Below, one piece after another: positions 30,149 to 38,718 of a DNA stretch of 64,000 nt. Source of the DNA: Janthinobacterium aquaticum. GTDB lineage: Bacteria; Pseudomonadota; Gammaproteobacteria; Burkholderiales; Burkholderiaceae_D. The position numbers were made by a program, and so were the translations under genes. The notes below the pieces were generated by a model, which was not told where the DNA came from, did not search any database, and was given only the letters and a program-made list of their open reading frames with translations. The stretch spans positions 1 to 64,000 of the forward strand of contig NZ_WFLK01000017.1 in the NCBI RefSeq assembly GCF_009208565.1. Direction: 5' to 3'. The stretch's first letter is position 1. Each line of letters begins with the position of its first letter.

Positions 30149-32463
30149 GCAAGGCCAGGGCAGTGGTCAAGCCGGCATCGCAGGTCTGGCTGGACAAAGC
30201 GCGCAGCCTGCTGCTGGGCAAGCTGATCAAGAGCGGCGGGGCCGGCAGTGTGTATCTGCTGCCGGACGCGCCCACGCAGGTGGCCAAGCTGTACCACCCG
30301 CACCTCGATCGCGAGAAAAACCGCCGCAAGATCGAGGCCATGCTCGAACTGTCGCCGGAGCTGCCGGACCAGCTGGAAAACGGCAAGCGCTATATCCAGA
30401 TCGCCTGGCCGCAGTCGACGCTGCAGGACGCCAAGGGCCGCTTTATCGGCTTTGCCATGCCGCTGCTCGACATGGCGCACACGGCCGAGCTTGAACAGAT
30501 CATGCAGGAGCGCCAGGCGCGCGCCGCTGGCCTGCCAACCGGCCTGGGCGCCAAGCTGACGCTGGCAGCCAACCTAGCCGGCGTGCTGGAAGCACTGCAT
30601 CAGCAGCAGCATTATGTGGTCGACCTGAAACCGGTCAATCTTCGCTTTTACCGCGATTCGCTGTATATCGCCATGCTCGATTGCGACGGCTTCAGCATCC
30701 AGGGGAGGGCAGAGCGCTTTCCGGCCGAGCAGTTTACGGCCGACTACCTGGCGCCCGAATTCCAGCGCAAGGGCATGCAGGCAGGCAGCGAGTCGACCCA
30801 GGATCGCTTCGCGCTGGCCGTGGTGATCTTCCAGCTGCTCAACTTCGGCATCCATCCCTACAGCGGCCGGGCAGCCAATGCCCAGGTGGCAACCGATTTG
30901 CCGGGGCGTATCCGCGACGGCTGCTATGCCTATGGTGTGCAGCCCAACAAGTCGATTGCCCCCAACGCCACCAGCGGCCACGCGCTGATGCCGCCCGATG
31001 TGCGCGCCATGTTCGACCGCGCTTTCAGTAATTCGCCCAGGGCCGTGCGTCCGTCGCCGCTGGACTGGCAGCAGTTGCTGCGCCCGTATGCGCAAAAAAG
31101 CGGTGGCCAATTGGCGGTATGTACAGTCAACCCGGAGCACCAGCATTTCACCGGTTTTGCCTGCGCCGCCTGCGCGCGCGACCAGATCATTGCGCAGGCG
31201 GCACAGCAGCAGACGCTGGCGCAGGCGCAAAGCCAGGCCAGGGCGCCAGCCACGCCCGGACGTCGCCGCGCTGCGCCGCCAGCACCTGTCTCCAAGCCGC
31301 TGCCGGTAGTCGGAACACCCGTGTCTGGCATGGGCTGGGTGGCAGTGGTGGTCATTATCGTGCTGCTGCTGATTGGTTTTTCAGTCTGGACCTCGACGCC
31401 TGACAAAGTAGCCGAACGCACGGCCGAACAGACGCAGGCCGAAGAAAAGGCCAGCCTGGAAAAGCTGGACTGGCGCGACCGCAAGCCGGTCGAATTCATG
31501 CCATCGGACGCGCGCGAAGTACTGCGCAATCTGTCGCAGGCTTTGAAGAACGGCGACGATAGCGTGTTATTGCGTGGCATGCAGTGGCTGTACAAGGCGG
31601 TGCCGAGCCGGGAAAACGGGCGCAGCGACCGCGTGCGCGAGCAATTGCGTGAATCGCTGATCGAAGGCCCGGGCTGGCTGCCTGGCGTGCGCGACGGCAT
31701 GGCCGACCAGATGCGCGATCTGCTGATCGAGAAGCCGCGCGACTATCTGGCTTCTGCCGCGCTGGGGCGCATCCATCTGTCGCTGGGTGAGCCGGTGGCT
31801 GCACGCCAGTATTTTGAACAGTCGATCTGGGCGCGTCCGACCGACGGCGTCGCCTGGATCGGCCTGGCCGCCACCGCCCTGCGCGCTGGCGATGAGGCCG
31901 AGGCCGTCAATTTCGCCGGCTTGGGGTTTGCCACCGCGCAGCGTTTTGCGATCTATAACGCGCTGTCGAACGAGCCTGGCGAAGCACCTGATAACGGCGT
32001 GGAGCGTACCGAGCGGCGCTTGGAGCGTGCCGGCAAGATTCTGTTGCTGGCGATGCCGCGCGCCTCCGGGAAACGTTGGGAAAAGGTGCTGGCCGACGGC
32101 CGCGAGTTGGCCGGGCGCATCAGCGCCAAGCCGGACCTGCTGGCAACGCGTGCAGCAGTGGCCTTGCCGACGCTGCCGCCACTGGTCCTGACCAGGCCGG
32201 GCATGGCTGAACTGCAGGGTGAAAATGCGCTCAGCATTTCGATCAGCGAGGGCGGTGCGATGACGGCCGTGGTATCGGACCAGCCAATGGACCCGCGCAT
32301 CAACAAGCTGCTGGTTGACCATCTGAAAAAATGGCCCTACATCAGCGCGATTGAAAACGGCCAGATCCGCAGCAGCAGCGTCGAGGTGCTGCTGCGCTAT
32401 CGCGACGGCAAGATGGTGTTTACACTGCCGCCGCCATTGTCAGGGAAGGAAAAAACACCTTGA
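30145..32463 (+). CDS. Membrane-spanning protein kinase with zinc ribbon (TerY-triad type)
   Basis: 772 aa. The kinase domain (about 20-310) has a glycine loop GGAGSVYLLP, Lys48 (VAKLY), catalytic-loop Asp160, Lys162 and Asn165 (VVDLKPVNL), and a DCDGF metal loop at 179-183, the variant usual for this subfamily. A zinc-ribbon follows with Cys326, His332/His334, Cys340 and Cys343. After an Ala/Pro-rich linker there is one membrane helix at about 398-416 (WVAVVVIIVLLLIGFSVW), then an outer region with TPR-like helices (LGRIHLSLGEPVAARQYFEQ). Active-site residues look intact. The set of zinc ribbon plus DCD motif fits kinases found beside TerY and PP2C. The periplasmic half could sense envelope state. 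Confidence 0.88.
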   Translation: MSKARAVVKPASQVWLDKARSLLLGKLIKSGGAGSVYLLPDAPTQVAKLYHPHLDREKNRRKIEAMLELSPELPDQLENGKRYIQIAWPQSTLQDAKGRFIGFAMPLLDMAHTAELEQIMQERQARAAGLPTGLGAKLTLAANLAGVLEALHQQQHYVVDLKPVNLRFYRDSLYIAMLDCDGFSIQGRAERFPAEQFTADYLAPEFQRKGMQAGSESTQDRFALAVVIFQLLNFGIHPYSGRAANAQVATDLPGRIRDGCYAYGVQPNKSIAPNATSGHALMPPDVRAMFDRAFSNSPRAVRPSPLDWQQLLRPYAQKSGGQLAVCTVNPEHQHFTGFACAACARDQIIAQAAQQQTLAQAQSQARAPATPGRRRAAPPAPVSKPLPVVGTPVSGMGWVAVVVIIVLLLIGFSVWTSTPDKVAERTAEQTQAEEKASLEKLDWRDRKPVEFMPSDAREVLRNLSQALKNGDDSVLLRGMQWLYKAVPSRENGRSDRVREQLRESLIEGPGWLPGVRDGMADQMRDLLIEKPRDYLASAALGRIHLSLGEPVAARQYFEQSIWARPTDGVAWIGLAATALRAGDEAEAVNFAGLGFATAQRFAIYNALSNEPGEAPDNGVERTERRLERAGKILLLAMPRASGKRWEKVLADGRELAGRISAKPDLLATRAAVALPTLPPLVLTRPGMAELQGENALSISISEGGAMTAVVSDQPMDPRINKLLVDHLKKWPYISAIENGQIRSSSVEVLLRYRDGKMVFTLPPPLSGKEKTP

Positions 32464-33554
32464 ATTTGAAATACGGACAATTTTCTGCGCTGCTGGCAGC
32501 GTTGACCATGTTGCCGCTGGCCGCGCAGGCGGAAATCATGCAGCGCCAGGTTATCGAGGCCGTGCACGCACAGCCTGGCAATGACGGCAACAACGGCGCC
32601 GATGTGCTGACCCTGGCGGCAGACAATGCCTGTGGCGGCCGGCAGGTGCGCATGCAGGCCAGCGCTCTGGGACTGGACGCGGCCACTTATGCGGCCATGA
32701 AAGCGGATCTAGCCAGGCAGGTTGCCAGCAAGGCGCCGATCGTGGTGGTGATCGAGCGGTGCCCGAAGCCGGGCGCGGGCGGGCTGCCCGAGGCGATCCG
32801 GCTGGGGCGCTGCGAAGGCGCGTCGTGCAAGGACGGCAAGGCACGCCTGTATCTGGACAAGAACTTCAGGCCAGCCAGGCAGAACGAGGCCCAGTACCAG
32901 CTGCTGATGCCGCTGGCGCCCGGCAAGGTTGCCGGTACCTGGGATGTCGACATTTATGAGCGCGAAGGGCGCATACGCTATGTATCGACCCATGTTGACG
33001 GCCCCGACTATCTGTATGCCAAACCGGTCTTGCGTTATACCAGTTTTCACGTGGATGGCCAGGTCAGGACCGAGGTGCCGATGAACGCACAGGGCCAGAA
33101 CAATGGCGTGGCCAGCCGCTATTACCCTGACGGCAGCCTGGCCGCACGCGGCACATGGCGCAATGGCCTGCGCGAGGGTGTGCATCGCACGTACCATCAA
33201 AAGGAAGGTCGGCTGAAGCAGGCTGAGCAATATCACGCCGGCGTGCTTGTTGATGGCGTGATCGAGACCTTCAACGACGAGGGCAAGGTAGTCAGGCGCA
33301 TGCCGGTGCGCGATGGCATGGCAAATGGCGAGGTGCTCAGCTATACCGACGATGGCGTGCTTGTCAGTAGCAGGTCCTATGCAAAAGGCATGGCAAACGG
33401 TCTGAGCACCTGGTTTTTTCAGGACGGCAAAACAAGCCTGGTTGGCCAATACGTCGACAATAGGCCAGTTGGCGAGCATCTTGATTACCGGCCGGACGGC
33501 ACGCTGGCAAGCAAGAAGGTCTACAGTGAAAAAGGCGTGCTGCTCAGCGAGTAA
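32460..33554 (+). CDS. Exported MORN-repeat protein (YwqK-like)
   Basis: 364 aa. It begins with a TTG at 32460 that overlaps the kinase stop (TTGA), with AAGGAAAA upstream, giving a clean signal peptide (LLAALTMLPLAAQA) cut before EIMQRQ. The second half has five or six MORN-like repeats: GVASRYYPDGSLAARGTW, GVHRTYHQKEGRLKQAEQY, GEVLSYTDDGVLVSSRSY, GLSTWFFQDGKTSLVGQY and GEHLDYRPDGTLASKKVY. Such repeats bind surfaces or lipids in other proteins; the role here is unknown. Tight coupling to the membrane kinase suggests a periplasmic partner of its outer domain. The first half (33-200) has no recognised domain. Confidence 0.82.
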   Translation: MNLKYGQFSALLAALTMLPLAAQAEIMQRQVIEAVHAQPGNDGNNGADVLTLAADNACGGRQVRMQASALGLDAATYAAMKADLARQVASKAPIVVVIERCPKPGAGGLPEAIRLGRCEGASCKDGKARLYLDKNFRPARQNEAQYQLLMPLAPGKVAGTWDVDIYEREGRIRYVSTHVDGPDYLYAKPVLRYTSFHVDGQVRTEVPMNAQGQNNGVASRYYPDGSLAARGTWRNGLREGVHRTYHQKEGRLKQAEQYHAGVLVDGVIETFNDEGKVVRRMPVRDGMANGEVLSYTDDGVLVSSRSYAKGMANGLSTWFFQDGKTSLVGQYVDNRPVGEHLDYRPDGTLASKKVYSEKGVLLSE

Positions 33555-33559
33555 AAACA

Positions 33560-33665
33560 GGGTCAGTTCCGCCAATGCGACACGAGCTCATCAGGCATAG
33601 AGTCGCCATTGCTCCTCAACGATGCCTCCAAGGCTGAGGTTGTGTCGCAATGGCGGAACTGACCC
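33560..33665. mobile_element. MITE-like element with 24-bp terminal inverted repeats
   Basis: GGGTCAGTTCCGCCAATGCG plus CACG-side bases (33560-33583) recur in inverted form at 33642-33665 with 23 of 24 matches. The 58 bases between them are non-coding. No transposase is present. The size and form fit a miniature inverted-repeat element or a RAYT-associated palindrome. It lies between the MORN gene and the convergent cheW-like gene and could also act as a strong hairpin ending transcription. Confidence 0.65.
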
Positions 33666-33680
33666 CAGCTTTGGCGTGGC

Positions 33681-35210
33681 CTACGCTGCCATTTTATCGA
33701 GCAGGCGGTCGCAGCGAAATACGGATAGCGTCTCGCGTGCGTTGGCCGTGCCGTTACTGGCCGTACCTATACTGGCCGTGCCGATATCAATCATTTCGTC
33801 CATTTCGCTGCGCAGGTCGTCGTGCTGGCCGGTGCGGATCAGCTGGGGTGCGGCGAAGCGCTGGCTGTCGGAAATGGTCATGATGTTGTTGACGGCGTCG
33901 ACCAGGAAACCGTAGCGCTCTTCGCCGCGTTCGATCACCAGCACCTTGGCGCCGCTCTCGTCGGCCAGCGGCGCCATGCCGTACAGTTGGCGCAGGTCGA
34001 TAATGGTAATCATCTGCTGGCGCAGGTTGAGCAGGCCGCGCATATATGGCGCCATGCCGGGCGGGCGCGTGATATTGCCGGTAAAGTCGATAATTTCGCG
34101 CACCTGCCTGATTTCCACGGCAAAGCTGTTTTCTACCGTAAAGGTGATATACACCTGGCGCTGCACCTTGCGCACGGTTTTTTCAGCCTCGCTTTCGGCC
34201 GGATACAGGCGCGCATGGCCTTGCTGCATTTCCACGATTTCCGCGTGCGACAATATCTCGCGGTGATCGAGCAGCACCAAATCGCCCAGCTTGTCGTGGT
34301 TGATGCAGCCGGTAAACATGGCCGCGCGGGTCCGGCTCAGCAGTGGAATCGGCAGGACCTCATCTGGCACGTAGTGGACGATGCTGTCGACGCTGTCGAC
34401 CAGGAAGCCCACGGTAGCGTCATCAAGGCGCAGCACGATAATGCGCTGGTCCGGGCGATCCATGGCGCCGGCGCCCGGCGCGCGCAGCAGGGTGGCAAAG
34501 TCGACCACCGCCACCTGCCTGCCGCGAAAATGCATGCGTCCCAGGCACAGCTCGCTGTTAAGGATGGAACTGTTCAGTTCCGGCACCCGGATGATTTCCT
34601 GGATGGCGGCCATGTCGATGGCAAACGCCGAGCCGCCCGCATGAAAGCTCACGCACTGGCGCCGCGCCGACTGCGATAGCCTGGCCGCGCCATGCTGGCT
34701 ATTGCTGGACTGGCGTGCCAGCACATGGGGCACGTTTTCGATGCACAGCAGGGCGTGCGGATTGAGTATCTGCAGCAGCCGCGCGCCATCGGCCAGCACG
34801 ATGGTGCCGGCAATCACCGCCTGCGCGTCGCCGGTGGCATAGTGCAACTGGCTGCGCTGGCTGGCCGGCACGCGCAGGATTTCGCCGGTGTCCTGGAACA
34901 CGATGCCGACCAGTACCTGCTGAAAGTCGAGGATGGCGACCTTGTCGCTGGCGGTGGCCGCCGGGGCATCGGCGCGGAACAGCCGGCCCAGGTTGACTAC
35001 CGGAATGACCGCACCGCGCAGCGTAAACATGCCCTCCAGATAGGCCGGCGACAGCGGCAGCGGCGTCACTCTGGCCGGATAATTGACCACTTCACGGATG
35101 CAGCCGGCCGGCAGGGCGAATTCATCGCCGCCCAGATGAAACGAGCCGAACAGCTCGGTGGCCAGCGCGGTGGTCGATTCGCTGGTTACGTTTGCCTTAT
35201 GCATGTCCAT
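33681..35210 (-). CDS. Triple CheW-domain chemotaxis coupling protein
   Basis: 509 aa with three CheW-like domains: about 20-160 (FGSFHLGGDEFALPAGCIREVV), 185-330 (CVSFHAGGSAFAIDMAAIQEII) and 350-480 (VYITFTVENSFAVEIRQVREII). Each has the VVxLRxL/NL pattern (FTLRGAVIPVVNLGRLF, LLNLRQQMITIIDLRQLYG). CheW couples chemoreceptors to the CheA kinase; multi-CheW chains are expected to bridge several receptor and kinase contacts. The start at 35210 has AAGGAGGG six bases upstream and overlaps the end of cheD by 14 bases. It closes the mcp-cheR-cheD-cheW operon. A short Gly/Ala/Thr-rich repeat (IGTASIGTASNGTA) lies near the C-terminus. Confidence 0.93.
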   Translation of the reverse strand: MDMHKANVTSESTTALATELFGSFHLGGDEFALPAGCIREVVNYPARVTPLPLSPAYLEGMFTLRGAVIPVVNLGRLFRADAPAATASDKVAILDFQQVLVGIVFQDTGEILRVPASQRSQLHYATGDAQAVIAGTIVLADGARLLQILNPHALLCIENVPHVLARQSSNSQHGAARLSQSARRQCVSFHAGGSAFAIDMAAIQEIIRVPELNSSILNSELCLGRMHFRGRQVAVVDFATLLRAPGAGAMDRPDQRIIVLRLDDATVGFLVDSVDSIVHYVPDEVLPIPLLSRTRAAMFTGCINHDKLGDLVLLDHREILSHAEIVEMQQGHARLYPAESEAEKTVRKVQRQVYITFTVENSFAVEIRQVREIIDFTGNITRPPGMAPYMRGLLNLRQQMITIIDLRQLYGMAPLADESGAKVLVIERGEERYGFLVDAVNNIMTISDSQRFAAPQLIRTGQHDDLRSEMDEMIDIGTASIGTASNGTANARETLSVFRCDRLLDKMAA

Positions 35211-35733
35211 GCCAGCCCTCCTTGCGCGGCGCTGGCGCCGCCACTTCCGTCACGGCAAAGCTGTGGTGCGCGCAATCGATCAGCAACTGGCGCCCCCGCT
35301 GCCCGCCCAGCGCGCAAAAGCTGGCCTGCAGGCCGCAGCGGGTCAGGTATTTCTGCGCCGCTTCGACGTTTCTCTGTCCCACCTGCAGCCGGCCGCCGGG
35401 ATTGCCGAACATGCTGGCGCCGCCGGCCAGTACCACTTCGATATCGCGATAGTCGGCGGTGCGCACGCCCATCAGGCGCAGCAGCGACGGCACGGCCTGG
35501 CTCACATAGCGCGCGCCCAGTTCGCCGTCCATGCCTGGCGCTTCGGGCAGCAAACAATGGGCCAGGCCGCAGCAGCCGCCCTTGCGCCAGATAAAGCCGA
35601 TGCCGATGCACGAGCCCAGCAGGGCCTGCAACTGTTCGCCGTGCGAGCCCACGCACAACTGGCCCATGCCGACCTGTTGCGGCGGTGGCAGCTGGCTGCC
35701 TGCTGAAATGACTGAATGGTGGGTGAGCAGCAT
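35197..35733 (-). CDS. cheD: CheD, chemoreceptor glutamine deamidase
   Basis: 178 aa. CheD deamidates glutamines in chemoreceptors and can interact with CheC or CheR. The active-site cysteine Cys42 sits in LLGSCIGIG and the catalytic histidine His59 in LAHCLLP. A later conserved element is VVLAGGASMF. It follows cheR by one base and overlaps the CheW gene by 14 bases, so the three are translated together. Residues AALG-type closing motif CALGGQRGRQLLID fits the family C-terminus. Confidence 0.93.
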   Translation of the reverse strand: MLLTHHSVISAGSQLPPPQQVGMGQLCVGSHGEQLQALLGSCIGIGFIWRKGGCCGLAHCLLPEAPGMDGELGARYVSQAVPSLLRLMGVRTADYRDIEVVLAGGASMFGNPGGRLQVGQRNVEAAQKYLTRCGLQASFCALGGQRGRQLLIDCAHHSFAVTEVAAPAPRKEGWHGHA

Positions 35734-35734
35734 C

Positions 35735-36559
35735 TTATGCCTCGCCAGTCTTGTAAATCATGGGAAACTCGAATTGATAGCCGGTGCCCAGGCGCGCAAT
35801 CGTTTCCGATTCGCCCAGGATCAGCCGGCCATCGTCCTTGAGACTCTTGCGCGCCTGCCGCAGCACCGTTTCCTGGTGCTCGGCGTCGAAGTAGATCAGC
35901 ACATTGCGCAGGAACACCACATCGAACTGGCGCGGCGGACGCAGCGCCTCGAGCAGGTTGTGCTGGGCAAAGCTGACGTGCTGGCGCAGCGCGTCGTCGA
36001 CCTGCACGCCGTACGGCGTGGCCGTAAAATATTTGCGCAGCAGTTCCGGGTGCGACAGGCGGATGCGCTCGACCGAACGGCCGCTGTACTGGCCGGCGCG
36101 CGCGGCCGCCAGGATTTGCTGCGAAATATCGCTGGCCAGGATCTGGTAGCGAAACGCCGGCGATTGCAGGCGGAACTGTTCGCACAGCATGGCGATCGAA
36201 TAGAGTTCTTCGCCGCTGGCTGCGGCCGCCGACCAGATCTGCAAGCAGGCATCGGGATGCGCGCGCGCCCAGGCGGGCAGGTAGCGGTCGCGAAAATAGT
36301 CCCAGACCTGCGGCGTGCGGAAAAACAGCGTGTCGTTGGTGGTGACCAGGTCGATGAAATGGCTCACTTCATCGCGGTCGGACGCCACGCGCTCCAGATA
36401 CGCCTGGTAGCTGGCCAGCGACAGTTCCTGCAGGCGCGGCTGCAGGCGGCGCTCGAGCAGCACGCTCTTGCGCGCCGTCATGGCGATGCCCGTATGCTCG
36501 CGCACCAGCGCGATCAGGGTGTCGAGCACCTCGGGCGTCAGCGTGGCGGCTTGACTCAT
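35735..36559 (-). CDS. cheR: CheR, chemoreceptor methyltransferase
   Basis: 274 aa. CheR uses S-adenosylmethionine to methylate glutamates of chemoreceptors during adaptation. The N-terminal helical domain (LTPEVLDTLIALVREHTGIA) leads to TTNDTLFFR at 73-81. The SAM-binding motif reads IWSAAAASGEELYSIAM, where most homologues have AGCSTGEE, a mild divergence. VVFLRNVLIYFD is the typical later motif. It starts three bases after the chemoreceptor stop. No CheB methylesterase is in the window. Confidence 0.95.
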   Translation of the reverse strand: MSQAATLTPEVLDTLIALVREHTGIAMTARKSVLLERRLQPRLQELSLASYQAYLERVASDRDEVSHFIDLVTTNDTLFFRTPQVWDYFRDRYLPAWARAHPDACLQIWSAAAASGEELYSIAMLCEQFRLQSPAFRYQILASDISQQILAAARAGQYSGRSVERIRLSHPELLRKYFTATPYGVQVDDALRQHVSFAQHNLLEALRPPRQFDVVFLRNVLIYFDAEHQETVLRQARKSLKDDGRLILGESETIARLGTGYQFEFPMIYKTGEA

Positions 36560-36562
36560 CGC

Positions 36563-38260
36563 TTACACCACGAAGCCCGAGACGGTCTGCGTCAGGCCGC
36601 CGGCACGCTCATTGAGCGCATCGGTGGAGCGGGCGATGCTGTCGCAGTTGGCGGCCGACTTCTCGGTCTCCTCGGCGATATACTGAATCGCGGTTGACAC
36701 TTCGCGCGCCGTCAGCAGCTGTTCGTTGGCGGACTTGGCGATGTCGGAAATGGCCAGCGTGGTCTTGCCCACGCCCGAGACGATACGGTCGAACGCATCG
36801 CTGGCCTGGCGCGAGATTTCGCTGCCGGTCGAGACGCGCTTGACCGATTCGTTGATCAACTTGGATATTTCCTTGGTGGCCTGCGACGAGCGTTCGGCCA
36901 GCTTGCGCACCTCGTCGGCCGCCACTGAAAAGCCCAAGCCGTGTTCGCCGGCGCGCGCCGCCTCGATGGCGGCGTTGAAGGCCAGCATATTGGTCTGGTT
37001 GGCAATTTCGCTGATGACCTTGACGATCTCGCCGATATCTTCCGACGAACGGTTGATCAGGTCCATCGCCTCGATCGACTTGGCCACGGCGCGCGCGCCG
37101 GCTTCGGCCTCCTGCTGGGTCGACTTGGCCAGGTAGTCGGCGGCCGAGGTGTTTTCGGCGATCGAATTGATGGAAAAGGTCAGCCCGTCGATCGAGGCAT
37201 TCATCTGTTCGACCGTGGCGCCCAGCGCCTGGGTGCCGACCGCCACGCCGGTGGCGCGCTCGGCAATGGCATTGGACGAGTCGGCAAAGCCGTTGGCGGC
37301 CGCCACCACGTTGCCGATCACGCCGCGCAGGTCGGCAATCATTTTGCTGATGCCGCCGGCCAGCAGGTCAATCGGCTCGGTGCCTTCCTGCACGATATGC
37401 ACGGTCAGGTCGCCCTGGGCGGCGCGCGCCACCGACGCGAGCAGGGTGTCAACCTTGCGGTTGTCGCTGGCCGCGCGCGCATGCACGGTGTCTTCGAGCT
37501 TGACCTGTTCGGTGATATCGGTGGCAAACTTGACCACCTTGTAGGGCTTGCCGCTGGCGTCGAGGATGGGATTGTAGGTCGCCTGTATCCACACCACCTT
37601 GCCATCGTTGCCGATGCGCTTGTAGCGACCGCTGTCGAATTCGCCGCGGTGCAGCTTTTGCCAGAATTTCTTGTAATCGACGCTGTTGGCGTACTCGGTT
37701 TCGCAGAAAATGCGGTGGTGTTCGCCGCGAATATCGCCGATTTCGTAGCCCATCACGGCCAGGAAGTTCTCGTTGGCGCCCAGCACTATGCCGTTGATAT
37801 CGAATTCCACCACCGCCTGCGCCTTGTCGATGGCGCTGACCTTGCCTTCATATTCGGCATTGCGCTGCTTGACCGCCGTCACGTCGGTGGCGAACTTGAT
37901 GACTTTATAAGGTTTGCCGTCAGAATCGAAAATCGGATTGTAGGAGGCGCTGATCCACACTTCATGGCCATCCTTGGCGATGCGCTTGTATTCAGCCTGC
38001 TCGAATTCGCCGCGCGCCAGGCGCGCCCAGAAGTCGCGGTAGGCGCCTGATTTTGCGTACTCGGGCTCGCAGAACATGGCGTGATGGTGGCCCTGTACCT
38101 CATCGAGCGTGTAGCCGAGCACGCGCAGGAAATTCTCATTGGCATGCAGGATCGTGCCGTCGAGCTCGAATTCGATCACGGCCTGGACGCGGTTGAGCGC
38201 CGTGTTGATTGCTTGTAAGTCCAAATCCTGAGAGTGACCGACATGAGTGGCTGCGTCCAT
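36563..38260 (-). CDS. Soluble methyl-accepting chemotaxis protein with two PAS domains
   Basis: 565 aa without membrane segments, so a cytoplasmic chemoreceptor. Two tandem, closely related PAS domains cover about 15-130 and 140-255 (ANENFLRVLGYTLDEVQGHHH and ANENFLAVMGYEIGDIRGEHH), each ending in a PAC motif (GKPYKVIKFATDVT). The C-terminal half is the signalling coiled coil, with the hairpin tip EIANQTNMLAFNAAIEAARAGEHG that contacts CheA and CheW. The PAS pair resembles Aer-type redox or oxygen sensors; the cofactor is unknown. It leads the mcp-cheR-cheD-cheW operon. AAAGGAAC lies just before the start. Confidence 0.94.
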   Translation of the reverse strand: MDAATHVGHSQDLDLQAINTALNRVQAVIEFELDGTILHANENFLRVLGYTLDEVQGHHHAMFCEPEYAKSGAYRDFWARLARGEFEQAEYKRIAKDGHEVWISASYNPIFDSDGKPYKVIKFATDVTAVKQRNAEYEGKVSAIDKAQAVVEFDINGIVLGANENFLAVMGYEIGDIRGEHHRIFCETEYANSVDYKKFWQKLHRGEFDSGRYKRIGNDGKVVWIQATYNPILDASGKPYKVVKFATDITEQVKLEDTVHARAASDNRKVDTLLASVARAAQGDLTVHIVQEGTEPIDLLAGGISKMIADLRGVIGNVVAAANGFADSSNAIAERATGVAVGTQALGATVEQMNASIDGLTFSINSIAENTSAADYLAKSTQQEAEAGARAVAKSIEAMDLINRSSEDIGEIVKVISEIANQTNMLAFNAAIEAARAGEHGLGFSVAADEVRKLAERSSQATKEISKLINESVKRVSTGSEISRQASDAFDRIVSGVGKTTLAISDIAKSANEQLLTAREVSTAIQYIAEETEKSAANCDSIARSTDALNERAGGLTQTVSGFVV

Positions 38261-38718
38261 AAAGGTTCCTTTGATCGGCAGTTAATATAAAGGCTGGAAA
38301 TGTTATAGGATTAAAATAATGGTGATAATCAGTGAGAATTAAACTATTGGAGCTGCATGCATTATTCTGCCACGATTCGATAAAGCGATAGTTTATTGAT
38401 TTTTATCAATAAATTTATTATTCATCACAGTCATGTCAAAAACAAGCAGCTTGAAAAATAAGTTTTAAATGTGTGGTAATCGCTGCATCGGAGATTATCT
38501 TTGATTATTTTAGGAACTTTTTCTGCTTATTATCATCGTGTTTTTTTCTGATGATTCGGCTTTGGATTTGATAGCCGGCAGGCACTGCGCGCGGTTTTTT
38601 CAGGTCTGCCTCAGCGGCAACAAAAATACGGGCGTTCTTTTATCGGGTATAGTAAAGACTCGCCAGGACTGGCCCGAGCAGGGGGGGCTGGCGACGACAA
38701 ACCTATAAGGAAGAGACA
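38261..38718. other. 458-base AT-rich intergenic region
   Basis: This stretch separates the divergent chemoreceptor and beta-oxidation genes and is clearly more AT-rich than its surroundings. It contains a perfect 9-bp inverted repeat, TTTATTGAT (38392-38400) and ATCAATAAA (38405-38413), around a TTTT loop. No gene or named promoter type is certain; no convincing sigma-28 or sigma-54 box was found. Confidence 0.5.
38392..38413. promoter_or_regulatory. Perfect inverted repeat, possible operator
   Basis: TTTATTGAT / ATCAATAAA with a four-base TTTT spacer. It is about 130 bases upstream of the chemoreceptor start and 305 bases upstream of the beta-oxidation gene. It could be a regulator site or a weak hairpin. 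Confidence 0.35.

Noticed and set aside
26752..33554. A complete defence island or prophage
   Set aside because: No integrase, phage structural gene, restriction enzyme or flanking direct repeat was found; only one gene has clearly foreign composition.
36941..38050. Long plus-strand frame antisense to the chemoreceptor
   Set aside because: Composition is that of antisense sequence, and the PAS-PAS-MCP protein on the other strand is unambiguous.
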